From: Chloranthus sessilifolius | Taxonomy: Eukaryota; Streptophyta; Magnoliopsida; Chloranthales; Chloranthaceae | DNA length: 64,000 nucleotides | Direction of reading: 5' to 3' | Assembly (NCBI GenBank): GCA_021018995.1 | Contig: CM037584.1 | Span: forward strand, 176,346,317-176,410,316 | Part shown: positions 1 through 13,012 of the stretch, in pieces | How the letters are laid out: each line of letters begins with the position of its first letter | Numbering within the stretch: position 1 is the first letter of the stretch | Translations under genes and position numbers: made by a program | Notes under the pieces: generated by a model | The model's input: the letters and a program-made list of their open reading frames with translations, nothing else | Told to the model about the DNA's origin: nothing | The model's database searches: none

Positions 1-2822
1 ACACTAGGCTGGAAATGAAAGAAGATCTTGAAAGATATAAGCTTTTCAAAAGAGAAGCTAAGAAAGCCGTGAGTGAGGTTAAGAATGAAGCGTATGACAA
101 TTTGTACACAAGGGAAAGAAAGGAGAGAATGGAAAGCAAGGTTACGAAGGGATTAGATAATTTTTTAGACAAGGATTTAGCATTCTTGATAGAAAGGAAG
201 ATTTTGCTCAAAGGAGAGAACGAGTACCCATACTTTAACTAATGAAGATGAGCATTCATGCACAGATCTGAAAGAATTTGGAGACATGGTGGTGGATTAT
301 TTTAAAAGTATCTTTGTTAGGAGTATTCCTTTGAGAATAAAATTATCTTAATTGCAACTGGAGGATCTCACAACTCACAAGGGCCACCACTAATCAAGAG
401 ATAAAAGATGTTATCAATAATTCCACCAAAAATAAAGACCTAAGACTTGATGGATTCTCAGCTGAGTTCAACATGACTCAATGGGAAACAATATGACCTG
501 ACGCTCTTGAAGCTGTTGTTTCCTGCAAAGAAAAGAAAACTGCTTAGATCCTTTTTTAACTCTACTATTATTAAGCACAATTCTAAAGAACATGGTGTGG
601 ATTCTCTCTATAAGAATCGGCCAATTTCGCTTTGTAATCGGCCAATTTCGCTTTGTAATTTTATTTATAAGGTCATTGCTTTAATTCTTTGTAACCAGTT
701 ACCATTGTCCTTGCCTCATTTCCCATAACCAATCGACTTTTGTTAAGGGTAGGAGAATTTGTTATAATATTCTTCTAGCCCATGAATTGGTTCAAAATTC
801 CATAGATCTAATTCTAGTAGAGCCATTTGTTCCTAAGATTGATATGAGGAAAGACAGTATGGTGGGAATTTATGGAATGGGAATGCATCTCTTCTCCTTA
901 GTTTTCTTTTCCTATGACCGGTTCACCTGTTGGATATTTTTAGAGTACCTGCAGACTTAGACTAGGGGACCCACTACTCCCCTCTTATGAAGCCTCACCT
1001 ATTGCTTCATGAGAAGGTTATGCAAGGTAAAATTAAAATCCCCCGATATCCTAATTGCCCTGATGTTTCTCATTTCATTTTTGTTGATGATCTTATTTTT
1101 TCTAGGGAAAGTAATGAACTTTCTTTTGGAATAAGAGAGAACCTGGGTGTTTCATAGTTATTCAGGCCTAAGTGTTAATAACCAAAAGAGCAAAACCTTC
1201 TTTAGCTCGTCTTGCACCTCAAAATTCTGATTTGTAGTTATCTGGGATTTGAAGAAAGTATCCTTCCTATATTTGGGCCCCCCCTTTACTTACCACAAGA
1301 CTCGCTCTGTCTGTCAGTCTTTCATTGAAAGAATTTATCAAAAAGTCAAATCTTAGAAAGGTTTGTTTCTTTCCTATGTGAGAACATTGGAACTTATTAA
1401 ATTGGCCCTATATACCTATCAAATTTTTTGGTCGTCCACGTTTCTCATTCGTAAAAAAGTTTTGAAAAAATAAAATAAAAATTGAATTAACTCCTTTCTT
1501 TTCTTTGGAAAGGTCTTTCATTTACCCAATCTATGCACTGTGTTAGTTGGAATAGAATTTGTAAGTTAGTACATGAAGGAGGTCTCGGTCTATGGAAGCT
1601 TAAGCATTGGAATGATGATAGATTATTGAAGCTCTTGTGATCCTTAATATAAAATCCTGAGTGTTTATGAGCTCGATGGCAACTAGCTAGATATATTGGA
1701 ATAATGATCTTGTTGTATTTAAAATAAAGTTTCCTGGGCTTCACGAGGTATTATGAGAATTAGAGATGTGGCGAGAACAAAGATTTAGCTTATTGTGGGA
1801 ATGGGAAGAAGACTAGATTTTGGAAGGATCCTTGGCTCCTCAATGATCTTTGCTCTACCATTGTGGGAGGAGAACTATGCTTTATTCGACCATTGATGAA
1901 AATGGTTACGTTGAAAGTGTCATTGGAGGTGGGGAACTCGACTTTAATGAAGAAATTAAGGGTAGGAAGTTAGGGCTAGGTTAGGTGAAGAAGATAAATG
2001 AAGCAGAGAGAGAGAGAGAGAGAGAGTAGAATGGTAATCACAAATGACCTAGCTAGGGTTGGAGTCCCTACTAGCCTTTATATAAACACACAATGACAAG
2101 AATACTCTTACAACAAAAAATATATTATGACTAACACACCATAGTTCTACATATACATCAATATCCCAATAGGGGACTGGCTTTTACTCACCCAACAACT
2201 TATCGCCTCAACAAGTGAGGCAGGGAATTCATAATATGGGCCTCTGAATCCATGGTTAATGATGAGAATTTTTGGGCTCCCAATCCAATTAGATAAATTT
2301 CTTTAAAACAGCCTAAGAAACTATTAGGGTGCTGCGTAGTAAGGCGGATTAGCATAGCTTTGTTGGGCATCACAATTAGTATCCTATAGCATAGTTTCTG
2401 CTCTTGGATGACCATTGACTTTGGAGAATTTGATGAAGATGGTTTCTCATACAGTCTCCGTTTGTGTGTTGTGTTGGATTGCTTCTGAAACTAATGACCA
2501 TTTATATTTTGAATGCTCATATAGTAGATGGATAAAGAAATCGATTTTATATCGGCTTAATATAAAGGGGACTAGAATTGGAACGATTGAGGAGGAGTTT
2601 CATGATTTAAATATTAAAGCCAAGGGAAATGGGAGAGTGGGCTGCTTCATTAAGTTGACCTTCTGTGCCATTATATGGCATATTTAGGCCAAAAAAAATA
2701 AAAATACTAGAACTGAAAATTCTTCAAAACACAAGGTACTACTCTTGAAGGCAATGGTGCAAGATGTGGTCCTCACTAACAAGCAAAAATCGAAGATGGG
2801 TTAAACCAAAAAAAAAAAAAAA
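1..2822 (+). mobile_element. L1-type LINE, 3' part of ORF2, decayed
   Basis: Translated pieces in one orientation follow the order of a plant L1-type ORF2. The linker before the reverse transcriptase is at 15-240. An RT block resembling KxxGxDGFSAEF is near 436-470, and the RPISLCN block with IYKVIA follows near 615-680. The catalytic box reads FVDDLIF near 1075-1105. A zinc-finger tail (CVLC, then H and C in DHLYFEC) lies at 2455-2510 within an open frame at 2415-2687. A run of about 15 A at 2808-2822 fits the poly(A) tail of target-primed insertion. The frames change many times, so it is dead; the 5' part lies left of the window or is missing. A 20-bp stretch is duplicated in tandem at about 619-660. 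Its tail ends about 80 bp from the last golgin exon. Confidence 0.8.
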
Positions 2823-2902
2823 TTACCAAATTTGGTCCAAACATCCATCAAAAGGTAACATAGTAATTTTGAAATATATTACTAATGCCCAAATTTAAAT
2901 AC

Positions 2903-5900
2903 CTGAAGCTTGGAATTAAGCCTTTGCTTTTCTTCTTCAAATTCTCTGATCTAGATTACCCACATATAAACACACGAGAAAAAAATAAAGCATGAATGAT
3001 TAAATGCCTGCAACAAGAATGAAATTAACTTCAAATAATTGAGAAAATAGAGATATCTAATCCCATACCTGTGCCCTTAATTTTCTGATTTGAGATTCTT
3101 GAGTAGCTTGCTTCTTGGAAAGTTCTTCAACTGCATGAAAAACACATTAAAACACCAAAATATAGCAGCTAGACCTGCATATTAGAACATAACAATATAA
3201 TAGAATGGCCTGATAAAATCTGGAGAAGTCTATCTTACTTTAGAATTATCAACAGGGTCCCTATACTTCAGTGGATGAGCAAACAGCTACAATGGAAACT
3301 AAAAGTTACAGTTGAATACAGGACCAAACCACTGAGTCAATGATGGTATTAAAATTTTCACCATATCTGACAAAAAATGCTTGTTATGCAGTTCCATGAT
3401 GGTCTCCAATGGCCAAAATTATCTCCTAACTTGTAAGATGATGGAACTGCCCTTTCTCCCCAGAATCTCTGGTGCAGCTCAACCCTTGACATTCGGGCGG
3501 GCATGACTGCATTTGGGCTTCCAATTTATGAGATTCAAAAGCAAAATGGATGTCTACTCTCCGGATATAGATTTTCATTTAGAAATATATTCAAATTTCC
3601 CATCAATTAAGGAGTCTATTAAGTAAAAAATGTGATTTTATGAGTACCTAACGCATTCAATAATTTGTATTATTAGCTTCTTTGAATTGGTATTTTGATT
3701 AAATTAGGTTTCCATATTGCAGTAGGACTAGAGATTAGTATTGTAAACATCTACTTAGAGAGTCTGTAATTCAGATTTCTGTCGTTCGTATATTGTATAA
3801 TTATTACTTTGTAACCTTTCCTGTAACGATTTAGATTGTAGACTCTCCTACATCTTCTTGGCGTTTATCCATGAAGCCCTTGCAAGAGCTGGGTTTTCCT
3901 CTAAAAAAGCTTCCTGGAATCGTAGATTTTTACTGCATCAACCCATTATGTTGTGATGCCCATTTCAAGCTAGAAAGCCAAGGACTAGAGACTTACCCCA
4001 GTAAGTTTTCCAAGAAAATGACATTTATTGGGCAACGACCTCTAAAAGTTTTAGATCTGAATATTAGACATACTATTTTCCCAAATTTGCATTGCTTTAT
4101 TACTAGGTTACCTGAGAACTAACAAACTAAACAGGCTCTAGGTTGGTGGAAGGCTTGTCCTTTGACCACAAAGTGTCATTTTTTAGTTGGTAACTAGAGA
4201 ATGTACTAAATTAATGAAAGAAAGAATACAACAATCCGAATAGGGAACTCTTAAGTGAGATACTTGAGTACCTCCAAACAAGCACAAGGGCACAATACTC
4301 AAAAGAAAGCAAAGAGAATCAAGCTTCGACTGATGCTCTCAATGTCTGCAACCCAATTATTCCTAAGATCCTCCCCAGAGATTGAGGAAAAGAGAGGAGA
4401 AATGAAATCCCAACATACAATTCGATCCTTGATTTTGTATTTCAAGGTATCAACCAAGCCACCTTGACATAGGAATATTCTGTTGTTCCTTTCAGACCAA
4501 ATGCTCCACATTATGGCAGCTGGCACAAATTATCATAACACTTCACCTCTCCAGTTAAAGGGACCCAAACCTAAAAAGCTAGGAGATTAGCACGACAGTA
4601 AGGAAATAACCAATCCACACCAAATAAGCCCATAAAGAATACAAAAATCACAATCGAGGACACCTCCACCTAGCACATAATACATCTATCAGCCAAGGAC
4701 AGTCCTTAGTCGTTGGAGATGGCTCACCATAAATATTTTTGTCCCAACTCCCAAGCCGCTGTCCGCAAAAAAAGATGGCCCTTGATGGCACAGGAGACTT
4801 CTCCAGCTTAGTCTAATGATTCTCAATCAAATCCCTTCCACACAAAAATCTATAGGACTTAAGATGAGCCCTTAGCCTTCATTGACGACACCCTTTTATC
4901 TGTGGATAACAGAGCATGTACTTCTTCTAGGATACCTAATAGATTGGCGAGAATAATACATTCCTCCTCCCTTCAAACTGGTGTAAGAGGATGTTCCAAA
5001 ATACATGACACTCCATAACATCCATCACCACCACTTCCTTGGAAGTAGCAATCTGGTACAGAGGCCCCCCCAAAAGTTGGAAAACTGAATCTTACCTTAG
5101 TATAAATAATTCCACAACTTAGCTTCATTACCCAATCCAACTTTATATAGAACACTTCTCAAAGGAGTCCTTTACAAAGCAATCCCCTTTTTCCATCACC
5201 CGGATCCAAACAAAGCTTTCCCTGAGAAAATTCCGTAACTGTCCCTTAAGTAGCCATACTTGAGACCCCCATAAGTTTCTCTTTCCTCTCCTATCCTCCA
5301 TAGCCAAATTCATCTCCCTAAGCCTCCTAATTCCAAGGCCACCTCCTTTTTAGTAAACCAAACAGTCCAATTAACCAAGTGGAATTTTCAACCAAAGCCT
5401 CCAGTGCTCCAAAGTAATTGTTTTTCAATTCTTTCTAGTTTCTTCAATATGCTTACCAATCTTCGGAACGTAGGCATATATATACCACTATCCCAGTATG
5501 TTGGCGAGAGGTTGCCTTGATAAAGTTAAGCTTCCCCCACTGATAGGAGGTTACATTTCCAAATCACTAACTTCCTTTTGAGCCTTTCCACAATCGGATC
5601 CCATAAAGACTTCAGAGGCTTTCCAATACATAGAGGAATCCAAGATAAGTGTCAAGCACAAACCTAACGAAATGTCGAGACAAGAACCTAACTATATCAA
5701 GGAATATATGGAATTAATTATCAATTTTATAGAAGTTAAAAAGAAAACAATAAGAAGTTATTTCAACAATGTTTACTTTGTACCCAACCACACTAGAGAA
5801 CAAGATACTGTTGGATAATCAAGGAGCCTTGAGTGCCCAAGACTTGGAACAAGTAATCTGTAACTTTATTTTCACTTGGAGAGCACAATCAGTATTGCTT

Positions 5901-8084
5901 GAAACAAATTAGTATATTGATGATGGAATGCACAAAGTTTGCCCAAGGCATATTCATGTCCATATACTAAAACTAAGATGTTCTGTATGAGCTTTGAATT
6001 AAGCCTTCAAGATTCTAAGATTTAATATGATAACACCAAATGTACACGAGATTCTTCACAGCTCTACCTTCGGCCATGACTTGATTGATTATCTCATCTT
6101 TTTCTTTCAAAAGAGCAGCTGCATCACTCTTTCTACTTTGTTCTCTCCTTAATGCATCTATTTCCTTGGTAAGAGCATACACCTGAAACCAAAATGTCAA
6201 CATGAAACTATATACATGATGTTACCAGCAAAAGAAGAAAATTCAATACTATATCCCAATACATCTTATTTGTTCTAGGGAGATAAAACAATGTACCGCT
6301 ACTGTAATCATTCGTATAACAGATTAATGATATTCAGACGCATCTGCTATTGGAGAAGGCCCCCCATACATCACAACAAATATTGTATGGCAAACCAGCA
6401 CTTTAATTTCAATTCATAAAACAAGATTCAGATTTTTTTCTGAGTTAACTACAATAGGAAGACTGTAATGGCTAAATACTATCACTTTTGACTGCTAGGT
6501 TGTTGTCACATATGACTGCTATCACTTTTGACTGCTAGATTGTTGTCACATGTGAGTTATGATCTGCAATCATTGACGTTAAGTGTTGGGTGTCCAAATG
6601 TATGGTATAGAAATGGAAACCCCTAAAAATCCAGAAATGGCAACATGTCCATACATTTTATATAAACACGTTCTGTGTATCGGTGTGGTGGTTGGGCGTG
6701 TGTGCGCACTGGGGGAGGGGTGGAGCTCACGGGTACAGTACCGAGTTGGTGGAAAGGTGTTTGCAGTGCTCCTTAGTCTTTTTCTTTGTGTACTAGATTT
6801 TGGTTGGACTGTATGTGTGGTCCTGCTTTGTCACTAGAGCTCCTGAGTTTGTTTAATCTTGCTTCATCTCAAGGGACTGCAGTAAGCTAGGTATTGGTCA
6901 AGGATGGTTTGAGTGTCTTTTGAGATGTGCAGGTACGCAGAGATTTGAATGAGAGTGAGATTATGGGTCAGTTAGGTGTTGATGTGCAGGTATGCAGAGA
7001 TTTGAATGAATGTGAGATTGTGATTCTTGATTTCGATCGATCAATCTAAACTTTTGCATTTCTCTTATGGGTCATTTAGGTGTTTACCCCCCCACCCCCC
7101 CCAAAAAAAAAAGTGCAAATTATCAATCTAGGAATGTGATGTGATCCCAATGGTCTATTTTCAATTCAGTCTTTCTACTATTTTTTGTGTTAGCAATCCC
7201 TTGTAAATGCCCCTTGGTCTAAGTTATGGCGCTCATCTGCACCACCTTGGGTTCTTGCTTTTATTGGACTGCAGCTGGAGGCAAAAAGATCACCCTTGAT
7301 CACCTTCAGAGCAGAAATTTCTAGTTTAATCAGTGTAGTATGCGTAGGTTGTGAAGAGATGTAGACGAGCTTTTTTTGCATTCCACAGTCACCTACAGAA
7401 TTTTTTTTTTTCCTTATTTTCTATCCATACAATTTGCCAGCCATGGTGGCTGAATTTTTTGCCTGATGGATATCAGGGCCTTTCTGTGTTGTGGATAGCT
7501 ACTTTGGAACCTTGTGGATGTGCTATTTTGTGGAAAGTCTAGCTAGAATGCAATATCAAAACTTTCAAAACTGTTAACAGTAAGGATATGTCGATAAAGA
7601 GGCTTATTATGGAAATTAAGGAAAAAACTATTGGCTGGGCATTAATACACAAGGTGGGTAGAGAAATTCACGGCGCAACCATATGTTGGAGAGGATTTGA
7701 ATGTTTGTAGTTTGCAAATTGGTTTAAAATAGAAAATTTGGATTTTGCAACAAGGTTTTGAGTTTTGGCAAATGGGTAAACTCTAGTCTCTTCCATTCTT
7801 GTGTCAATACAGTTGAGAGAACTAGATGCTGCATAGAAAGTACAAACAGAGCATGCCTCAAATCACAAAAAATGCAAGCTAAAAAACAATGGAGCTGTAC
7901 ATAATTATTGTCTAGTCCATAAATATACTTGCAATTTCAAACTACAAAATTTAAACAAGCCCTTTTAATTGATATGTTACAAGTAGAAAACTGCAAGAAG
8001 GAAAAGCACCTTTCTTTCAAGAGACCCCACCCTTTGCTGGTATTCGTCCTGCAGCGATTCAGATTCCACTTCTATTGATTTTCT
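2903..8084 (-). CDS. GC5: Golgin candidate 5 (TMF-like) gene, four internal exons
   Basis: Read on the minus strand, four GT-AG exons join in frame: 8084-8010 (ends DEYQQRVGSLERK), 6182-6068 (starts VYALTKE, includes KSDAAALLKEKDEIINQV), 3130-3069 (VEELSKKQATQESQIRKLRA) and 2950-2903 (IREFEEEKQRLNSKLQ). They encode about 100 residues of charged heptad-rich coiled coil that closely match Arabidopsis golgin candidate 5, the plant TMF/ARA160 homologue. That family is a Golgi tether that binds Rab GTPases. Exon phases agree (0, 0, 1, 0) and no stop is seen, unlike the other host pieces in this window. A minus-strand LINE sits in the 2.9 kb intron between the second and third exons here. The N-terminal exons (expected above 8100) and the C-terminal exons (expected left of the LINE at 1-2822) were not found. 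It may be a real gene with inflated introns or a well-kept fragment. Confidence 0.8.
3140..4254. other. Golgin intron sequence, no gene recognised
   Basis: This part of the intron holds an 83-codon open frame at 3871-4122 on the plus strand with no recognisable motif. Nothing else is seen in it. Confidence 0.4.
4255..5650 (-). mobile_element. L1-type LINE fragment, minus strand, inside the golgin intron
   Basis: The minus strand carries the C-terminal part of a plant L1-type ORF2. An open piece at 4526-4299 contains WSIWSERNNRIF, the usual tail after the RVT zinc finger. A second piece covers 5155-4973. Near 5370-5220 the reverse strand reads GGLGIRRLREMN, the common GGLGIRxL block after the reverse transcriptase. 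Frames are interrupted several times, so this is a dead 5'-truncated copy. It lies in the same orientation as the golgin exons around it. No clear poly(A) tail or target duplication was found. Confidence 0.65.
6474..6556. repeat. Short tandem duplication (about 44 bp x 2)
   Basis: Two adjacent copies of a unit that begins CTATCACTTTTGACTGCTAG and continues with a TTGTTGTCACAT motif. Confidence 0.6.
6932..7015. repeat. Short tandem duplication (about 45 bp x 2)
   Basis: Two imperfect copies of a unit starting GATGTGCAGGTAYGCAGAG. A C-rich then A-rich tract follows at 7087-7111. Confidence 0.6.
7440..7720 (+). mobile_element. Possible LINE tail (weak)
   Basis: The plus-strand translation AILWKV, then LECNIKTF and MEIKEKTIGWAL, resembles in shape the helical tail behind the zinc finger of plant LINE ORF2. 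No RT motif is present, so this is a weak call. Confidence 0.2.
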
Positions 8085-10089
8085 CTGTAGGAGAATGGTT
8101 AACAATTGTCAAATGACTTAAACCATACAAACAGAAAAGCCTTTTTTTGAAATTACTGAGTGACCACCAAATCTGGAGAGTGATTTAAAAGTACAATTAT
8201 TTGGACACTTATAATCAAGTTTCAGAAAGAAAGAAAGAATGAAAATGTCACTCCTCTTAGTTAGTTTAAAGCTCAAACTATTTACTAACTGTATGATAAT
8301 TCAGTTAACAGTAATCACAACCAAATAACAAGACCAGAGATGGAATTATGAATTTTTATAAAATGACGGTCTGCCGTTTATTAAGCGGATGAATGCAAAG
8401 CCCAAGCCTCGGACCTATGAATTCTCAAAGAGCTGCAGAACCAGACCCATGGTAGAAATCTTTCTAACTTCACAGTTTAAAGATATATCCTACTAAATTT
8501 CAGTGTAAAAGAAATTCTAGAAGACTATTTTGTGTCTTTATTCACATCTAAGGGTCTAAATTTCACATCAGGTTGGTCATTTGATCAAGATTCAATAGTT
8601 TATCAACAGTGTAGCTATACAAAAATGCTCTTAAATAGAATGAGGATTGTTGCATCTCAGATAGGTACTGATGATTGATGTATTTTTTTAATGTTTATGG
8701 CCTCAAATCTGATTATTGATTGTATTTTTTCTCCCGCAGGTGTTTGATATTGATCTGCAGGACATACTTATCAGAGAAGGTCAAATTTTCTGGGGAATCA
8801 ATTCCCTTTAATAATAAAAGTTGCTAGGAAGGCTGTAAATACTTCTATTCCTAACAACTTCCATTCCTAACAGGGCTTTTGTTCGTATTTGGGTGGTTAG
8901 ATGGAACAAACCAAGGTAATCATCAATGTCTAAGTCTGTAACTCTGTTTGCATTTTTTCCATTATTATTTTTTAGATCTTCAATTTTTCCTTATTAGTAG
9001 TGATGGACTCTTGAAGGCATTACTCTATATGGTTGATTATTGCATGGAAGCTACCAAGCTGGGATTATTAACATGAGTGATCTAAGTTTTGGTTGTTGGA
9101 TTTGTCATCTCAATACTGTCAATTTCTATTTTTTGCATATGTTGCATTGACTTATATTGCACCAGCCTTAATGTGGTGAAATATTATCTTGTTATGGTTG
9201 TGCTTTGGGCCAGCAAATATTTTCAGCCTTCTTCCCTTTCATAGCCCATCACCCTCTTCGTTATTACCACCAACACATCCTCTGTCCAAATATTCCGTAG
9301 CCTCTATTTTGGTTAACTTCCATGTAGCTATTCTTCATCTTCACGTTTGCAGAGAGGGCTTCAATAGACGAAGGCTTCCACTTGTTATCACAGTGAAGGT
9401 TTCTGTAAGTCTGAGGATAAAATGGTTTCTTTCTTTTCCTAAGGTTTTGGTATTTTGATGGTCTATTTCTCTTTATTTCCAAGTTTGGTTTTTCTCCACT
9501 ATTGTCATCTACATAAAAGCTACATAAGACCCACAAAGTAGATACTTTGGAAGAACTGTAGGAATTGCTGGGCAAAAGGGTTATATTATAGTTTTAAAAT
9601 TTGTATACTATTCCTCGAGGCTAATTGGGATAATTAGGGTTTTCGGACTATTTGATTTTCATGTATGCTTATGGAAATATCTATCCATCTATACTTCTTA
9701 CTGTTGAGTATGTTGTCGATCCTTCAACTTCTTTATTGATGTGTTTTCTTTTCTATACGAACGAATTGACCCAATTTTGATTAGACATATATAAAAGTAA
9801 TTAGATTAAAAGCTTTTGACAAAGTTCTCCTGTGGTACATATGTAACCTTTGAAGGAAAACTAAGGTGTTTTAAATTTTTTTTCACAATAAATTGATAGA
9901 TTCTAAGTTCTTGAGTTTTCACTTTTCTGGTTCAGAGGGGTATTTTCCTTTAGCTTGTAACCTCAGAATCTGAGCATTTCTGACTGTTTTTCTCTGAAAT
10001 TATTATATCGTTAGGACTCGGAAAAGCTCAGAAAACATAAGATTTGAGAAAAACTCTCAAACATAAGAAAAGCTCGGATTTTTGGTTTA
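8085..10089. other. No gene recognised
   Basis: AT-rich DNA upstream of the golgin exons. N-terminal golgin exons would be expected here or further right on the minus strand, but none was identified. An 89-codon frame (9189-9458, plus) and a 103-codon frame (9575-9264, minus) overlap and look non-coding. Confidence 0.5.
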
Positions 10090-11534
10090 AAATGGCTGCG
10101 ATTGCGGGCCGATTTGGTGTTTGGGTGGTGACTTGAATGCGATTAGATTTCCTCATGAGACTTCGGGGAGCTGTCCTGACCGGGCAGGCATGGTTGATCT
10201 CAACTCTTTTATCCAGGATTGGGCCCTAGTTGATCTACCATTGGTGGGGGCCCATTACACTTGGTCCAGCTGTTTGGATCGTGTTCTCGTCTCTACTGAG
10301 TGGCTTAATATTTTCCCTCATGCATCATTGACAGGGATGGCTAGGGCGGTTTTTGATGACAGACCTCTCCTCGACTGTGGGCCAATAGGAAGAGGTCCTC
10401 CTTTCCGATTTGAAAACCAGTGGCTTTTAAATGAGGACTTCAGATCCCGAATCTCGATTTGATGGCAAGAAATCAATCCTAGAGGCTCGACTTTATTTCA
10501 GTTATTATCCAAATTGAGTCATTTAAAGGTTGCATAAAAATCTGGAATAAGGACGTATTCGGTCTAACACACGTGTGGAAGTCCTTAATATTCTAAAGAC
10601 TCGAGTAACTTGATGGATTGGAAGAAGAAACCCTTTCTGACTCGGAGAAAGACGAAAGACTAGACCTCAAGATCAAGCTAAGCGAGAAGAGTCTCCAGGA
10701 AGAGATCAGTTGGAAACAAAAATCGAAAGTTCATTGGTCGAAGGTCGGGGACAACAACACCAAGTTCTTTCACGCGGTGGCCATGCTAGATCCAAGAAAA
10801 ATCTCTTGACGAGAATAGTGGTGGATGGGATGGAAGTGTCTGATCCAGACGTGATCAAAATTCGAACTGTTGAGTTTTATCGATCTTTGTATCAAGATGA
10901 TAGCTGGTCTAGACCGCAGTTGGATGGTCTGCCTTTACCTTCTATCAGGACGCAAGATCGTTCCAACCTGGAGGAACCCTTTTCCTAAGCTGAGGTTTGG
11001 AAAGCTATTAAGTCTGGGGGTAAAAATAATCGTCGGGGCTTGATGGTTCAAACTTGGAATTCTACACCTCCTTTTGGCCAATCCTTAAGCTTGACATCCT
11101 TGAATTCTTCAAGGAGTTTCACTCATGGGTGGTGGTTTGCAAAAAACTTAACTCGACCTTCCTATCTCTCATTCCCAAGAAAGATGGCACTACAGATTTG
11201 TGCGATTTCCGGCCCATTAGCCTTATCAATTGCCTATTCAAAATTGTCTAAGGTGCTGGCGAACCATCTGAAACTGATTATGGGGTCCATCATATCTGAA
11301 AATCAAGGGGCTTTTATCCAAAGCCGACAACTCATGGACACTGCGATTATCGCTCATGAGGTAGTGCACTCCGCTTATTCCAGCCATATGCCGGCTTTTG
11401 TTTGGAAGGTTGACATGGAGAAGGCTTATGATCAGATGAGCTGGGAGTGTCTAGATTGTATGCTATATCGGTTCGGATTCTGTGAGATGTGGAGAAAATG
11501 GATGAAAACGTGTGTAACCTCCCCTTGGTTCTCG
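10090..11534 (+). mobile_element. L1-type LINE fragment (endonuclease end plus RT start)
   Basis: The frame at 10121-10462 begins MGGDLNAIRFPHE and continues with WALVDLPLVGAHYTWS, then LDRVLVSTEW. This is the C-terminal half of the L1 apurinic-type endonuclease. The following pieces (10618-10988, 11040-11534) include the pre-RT block KSKVHWSKVGDNNTKFFHA. The RT part reads ISENQGAFIQSRQLMDTA and WKVDMEKAYDQMSWECL. Domain order is correct on the plus strand, but several frameshifts separate the pieces and the catalytic box is missing. It stops abruptly at about 11534, where a repeat shared with 21843 begins. Confidence 0.8.
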
Positions 11535-12596
11535 TTTAGTATTGTTGTACTCGAATTTTAGATTTTCAAAAATTACCTTCTTTTAATTGGACCTTACACA
11601 TGATTTGATTTATAGTTCATCAAATGAATGTGCGTGATGGAGATCCTCCTTCCAATACTTTTAATGATACTAGAAATACCTTTTGTGTATTATGCGTTTG
11701 GCAACTGTTGGAACTCTATTTCCTACCGTATATATATATTTTCAAATTTCTACAACACAGCTAACAATTTCCATATTGATGTCTATGAGGGTTGCTTAGT
11801 CAAAACCCTAAAACCTAAAGAAAACCCTATAAAGATGAAGAGTAGAATGGCTTGCTAATGGAGCCCTTAAAAACAAGAAAAAAATTGCATTTCCTACTGG
11901 AGGAAGACACTGAGCGAAGATAAGATCTGATTGCCGAATGATGAAGATGATCAAAATGCTTGTGGTCGGCGATGAACGCGGATTGAGTGGGTTGTCAATG
12001 ATGAGCACGAGTTTAATGGCTTTTTTATGATGAAGATGAGCTGAGTGACACCAGTGAAAGACATGAGTGCAGTGGATTGCCGTTGAAGATGAGAGAGAGA
12101 GAGAGATGCTCTTCCATTGTCCAGCTTGATAAGAGACTGGATATTAGGCTACCGAGCAGGGTTCGGTCTCTAGCAAATATTTGAAAGCATGAGTGAGGGA
12201 ATATACGTTTAAATGTTTATGTTCAAAGATTTAAAATGTGGGGAACTTTCTTCTAACTGATGTGGGTGAAACAAAAAAGCGTGTGGCACTAACACTTCTC
12301 AAGAAGAAACAAGTTAACACTCCTTAACAAATGGTATCATAAAGGAACTGCTTCTTCTTGCATAGGTACACAAATTAATGTATCTAACCACACACCTAAT
12401 TTTAAGTGCCATTTATTTGGAAGATTCATATACATCCGCATTTGGAAGATTATGTATCTATTGACCAACAAATACCAAAATACTTAAATGGGCTAGGCTT
12501 GGATTTTTGTCATTTTCGAATAAGGCTAGGCCCAAGCCCGACCCATTTATATTATATTTTGAGGCCCAAGCCCGGCCAATTGTCACCCCTACTTAT
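11535..12596. repeat. Repeat module copy 1 (left part)
   Basis: Starting at TAGTATTGTTGTACTCG, this matches 21843 onward in blocks. Shared pieces include CCTTACACATGATT, GCAACTGTTGGAACT and TCTAACCACACACCTAAT. About 650 bp (11725-12375) is private to this copy and includes a short (GA)n at 12091-12106. No gene is seen. Confidence 0.7.
12482..12590. mobile_element. hAT MITE, left end lost
   Basis: This matches the 116-bp hAT MITE at 22251-22366 from GGGCTAGGCTTGGATTTTTG through the TTGTCACCCCTA end. The first dozen bases of the left terminal repeat are missing. Confidence 0.55.
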
Positions 12597-12835
12597 ATGG
12601 GTTACCTCTATTAGCGCCCATGCAATTTCTGAAAGCGCCTTTGTTGGAAACCCCTTCAAAACAATCGATTGCTTTTGATCAGATGATGGAGAACGTGTTC
12701 TACTCTGATCTTCCACACAATGGGTCTTGAGATCATGTCGCACGTATCAGATGGTTAGTTTTTCATTCCAAATGTCACATATCCCCAAAAAAATGGCCCT
12801 AAAATCACGTTTGAGTGTGATGTGTGCCATAGGAT

Positions 12836-12975
12836 CAGGGCCGGCCCTGGACCAAGGCCAGCCAGGCGGGCTGCCTTGGGGCCCCCGATTTTCAGGGACC
12901 CCCAAATCCAAACTTTCTTTTACAAACTAGGTTTAAAAAAGAATATATATATATATATATATATAAAGGGCCCCA

Positions 12976-13012
<37 letters not shown>

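Noticed and set aside
3871-4122. 83-codon plus-strand frame inside the golgin intron
   Set aside because: No recognisable motif and no splice context. It is listed only as an open stretch.
9189-9575. Two overlapping frames on opposite strands
   Set aside because: No conserved motif, and codon content looks like AT-rich non-coding DNA.
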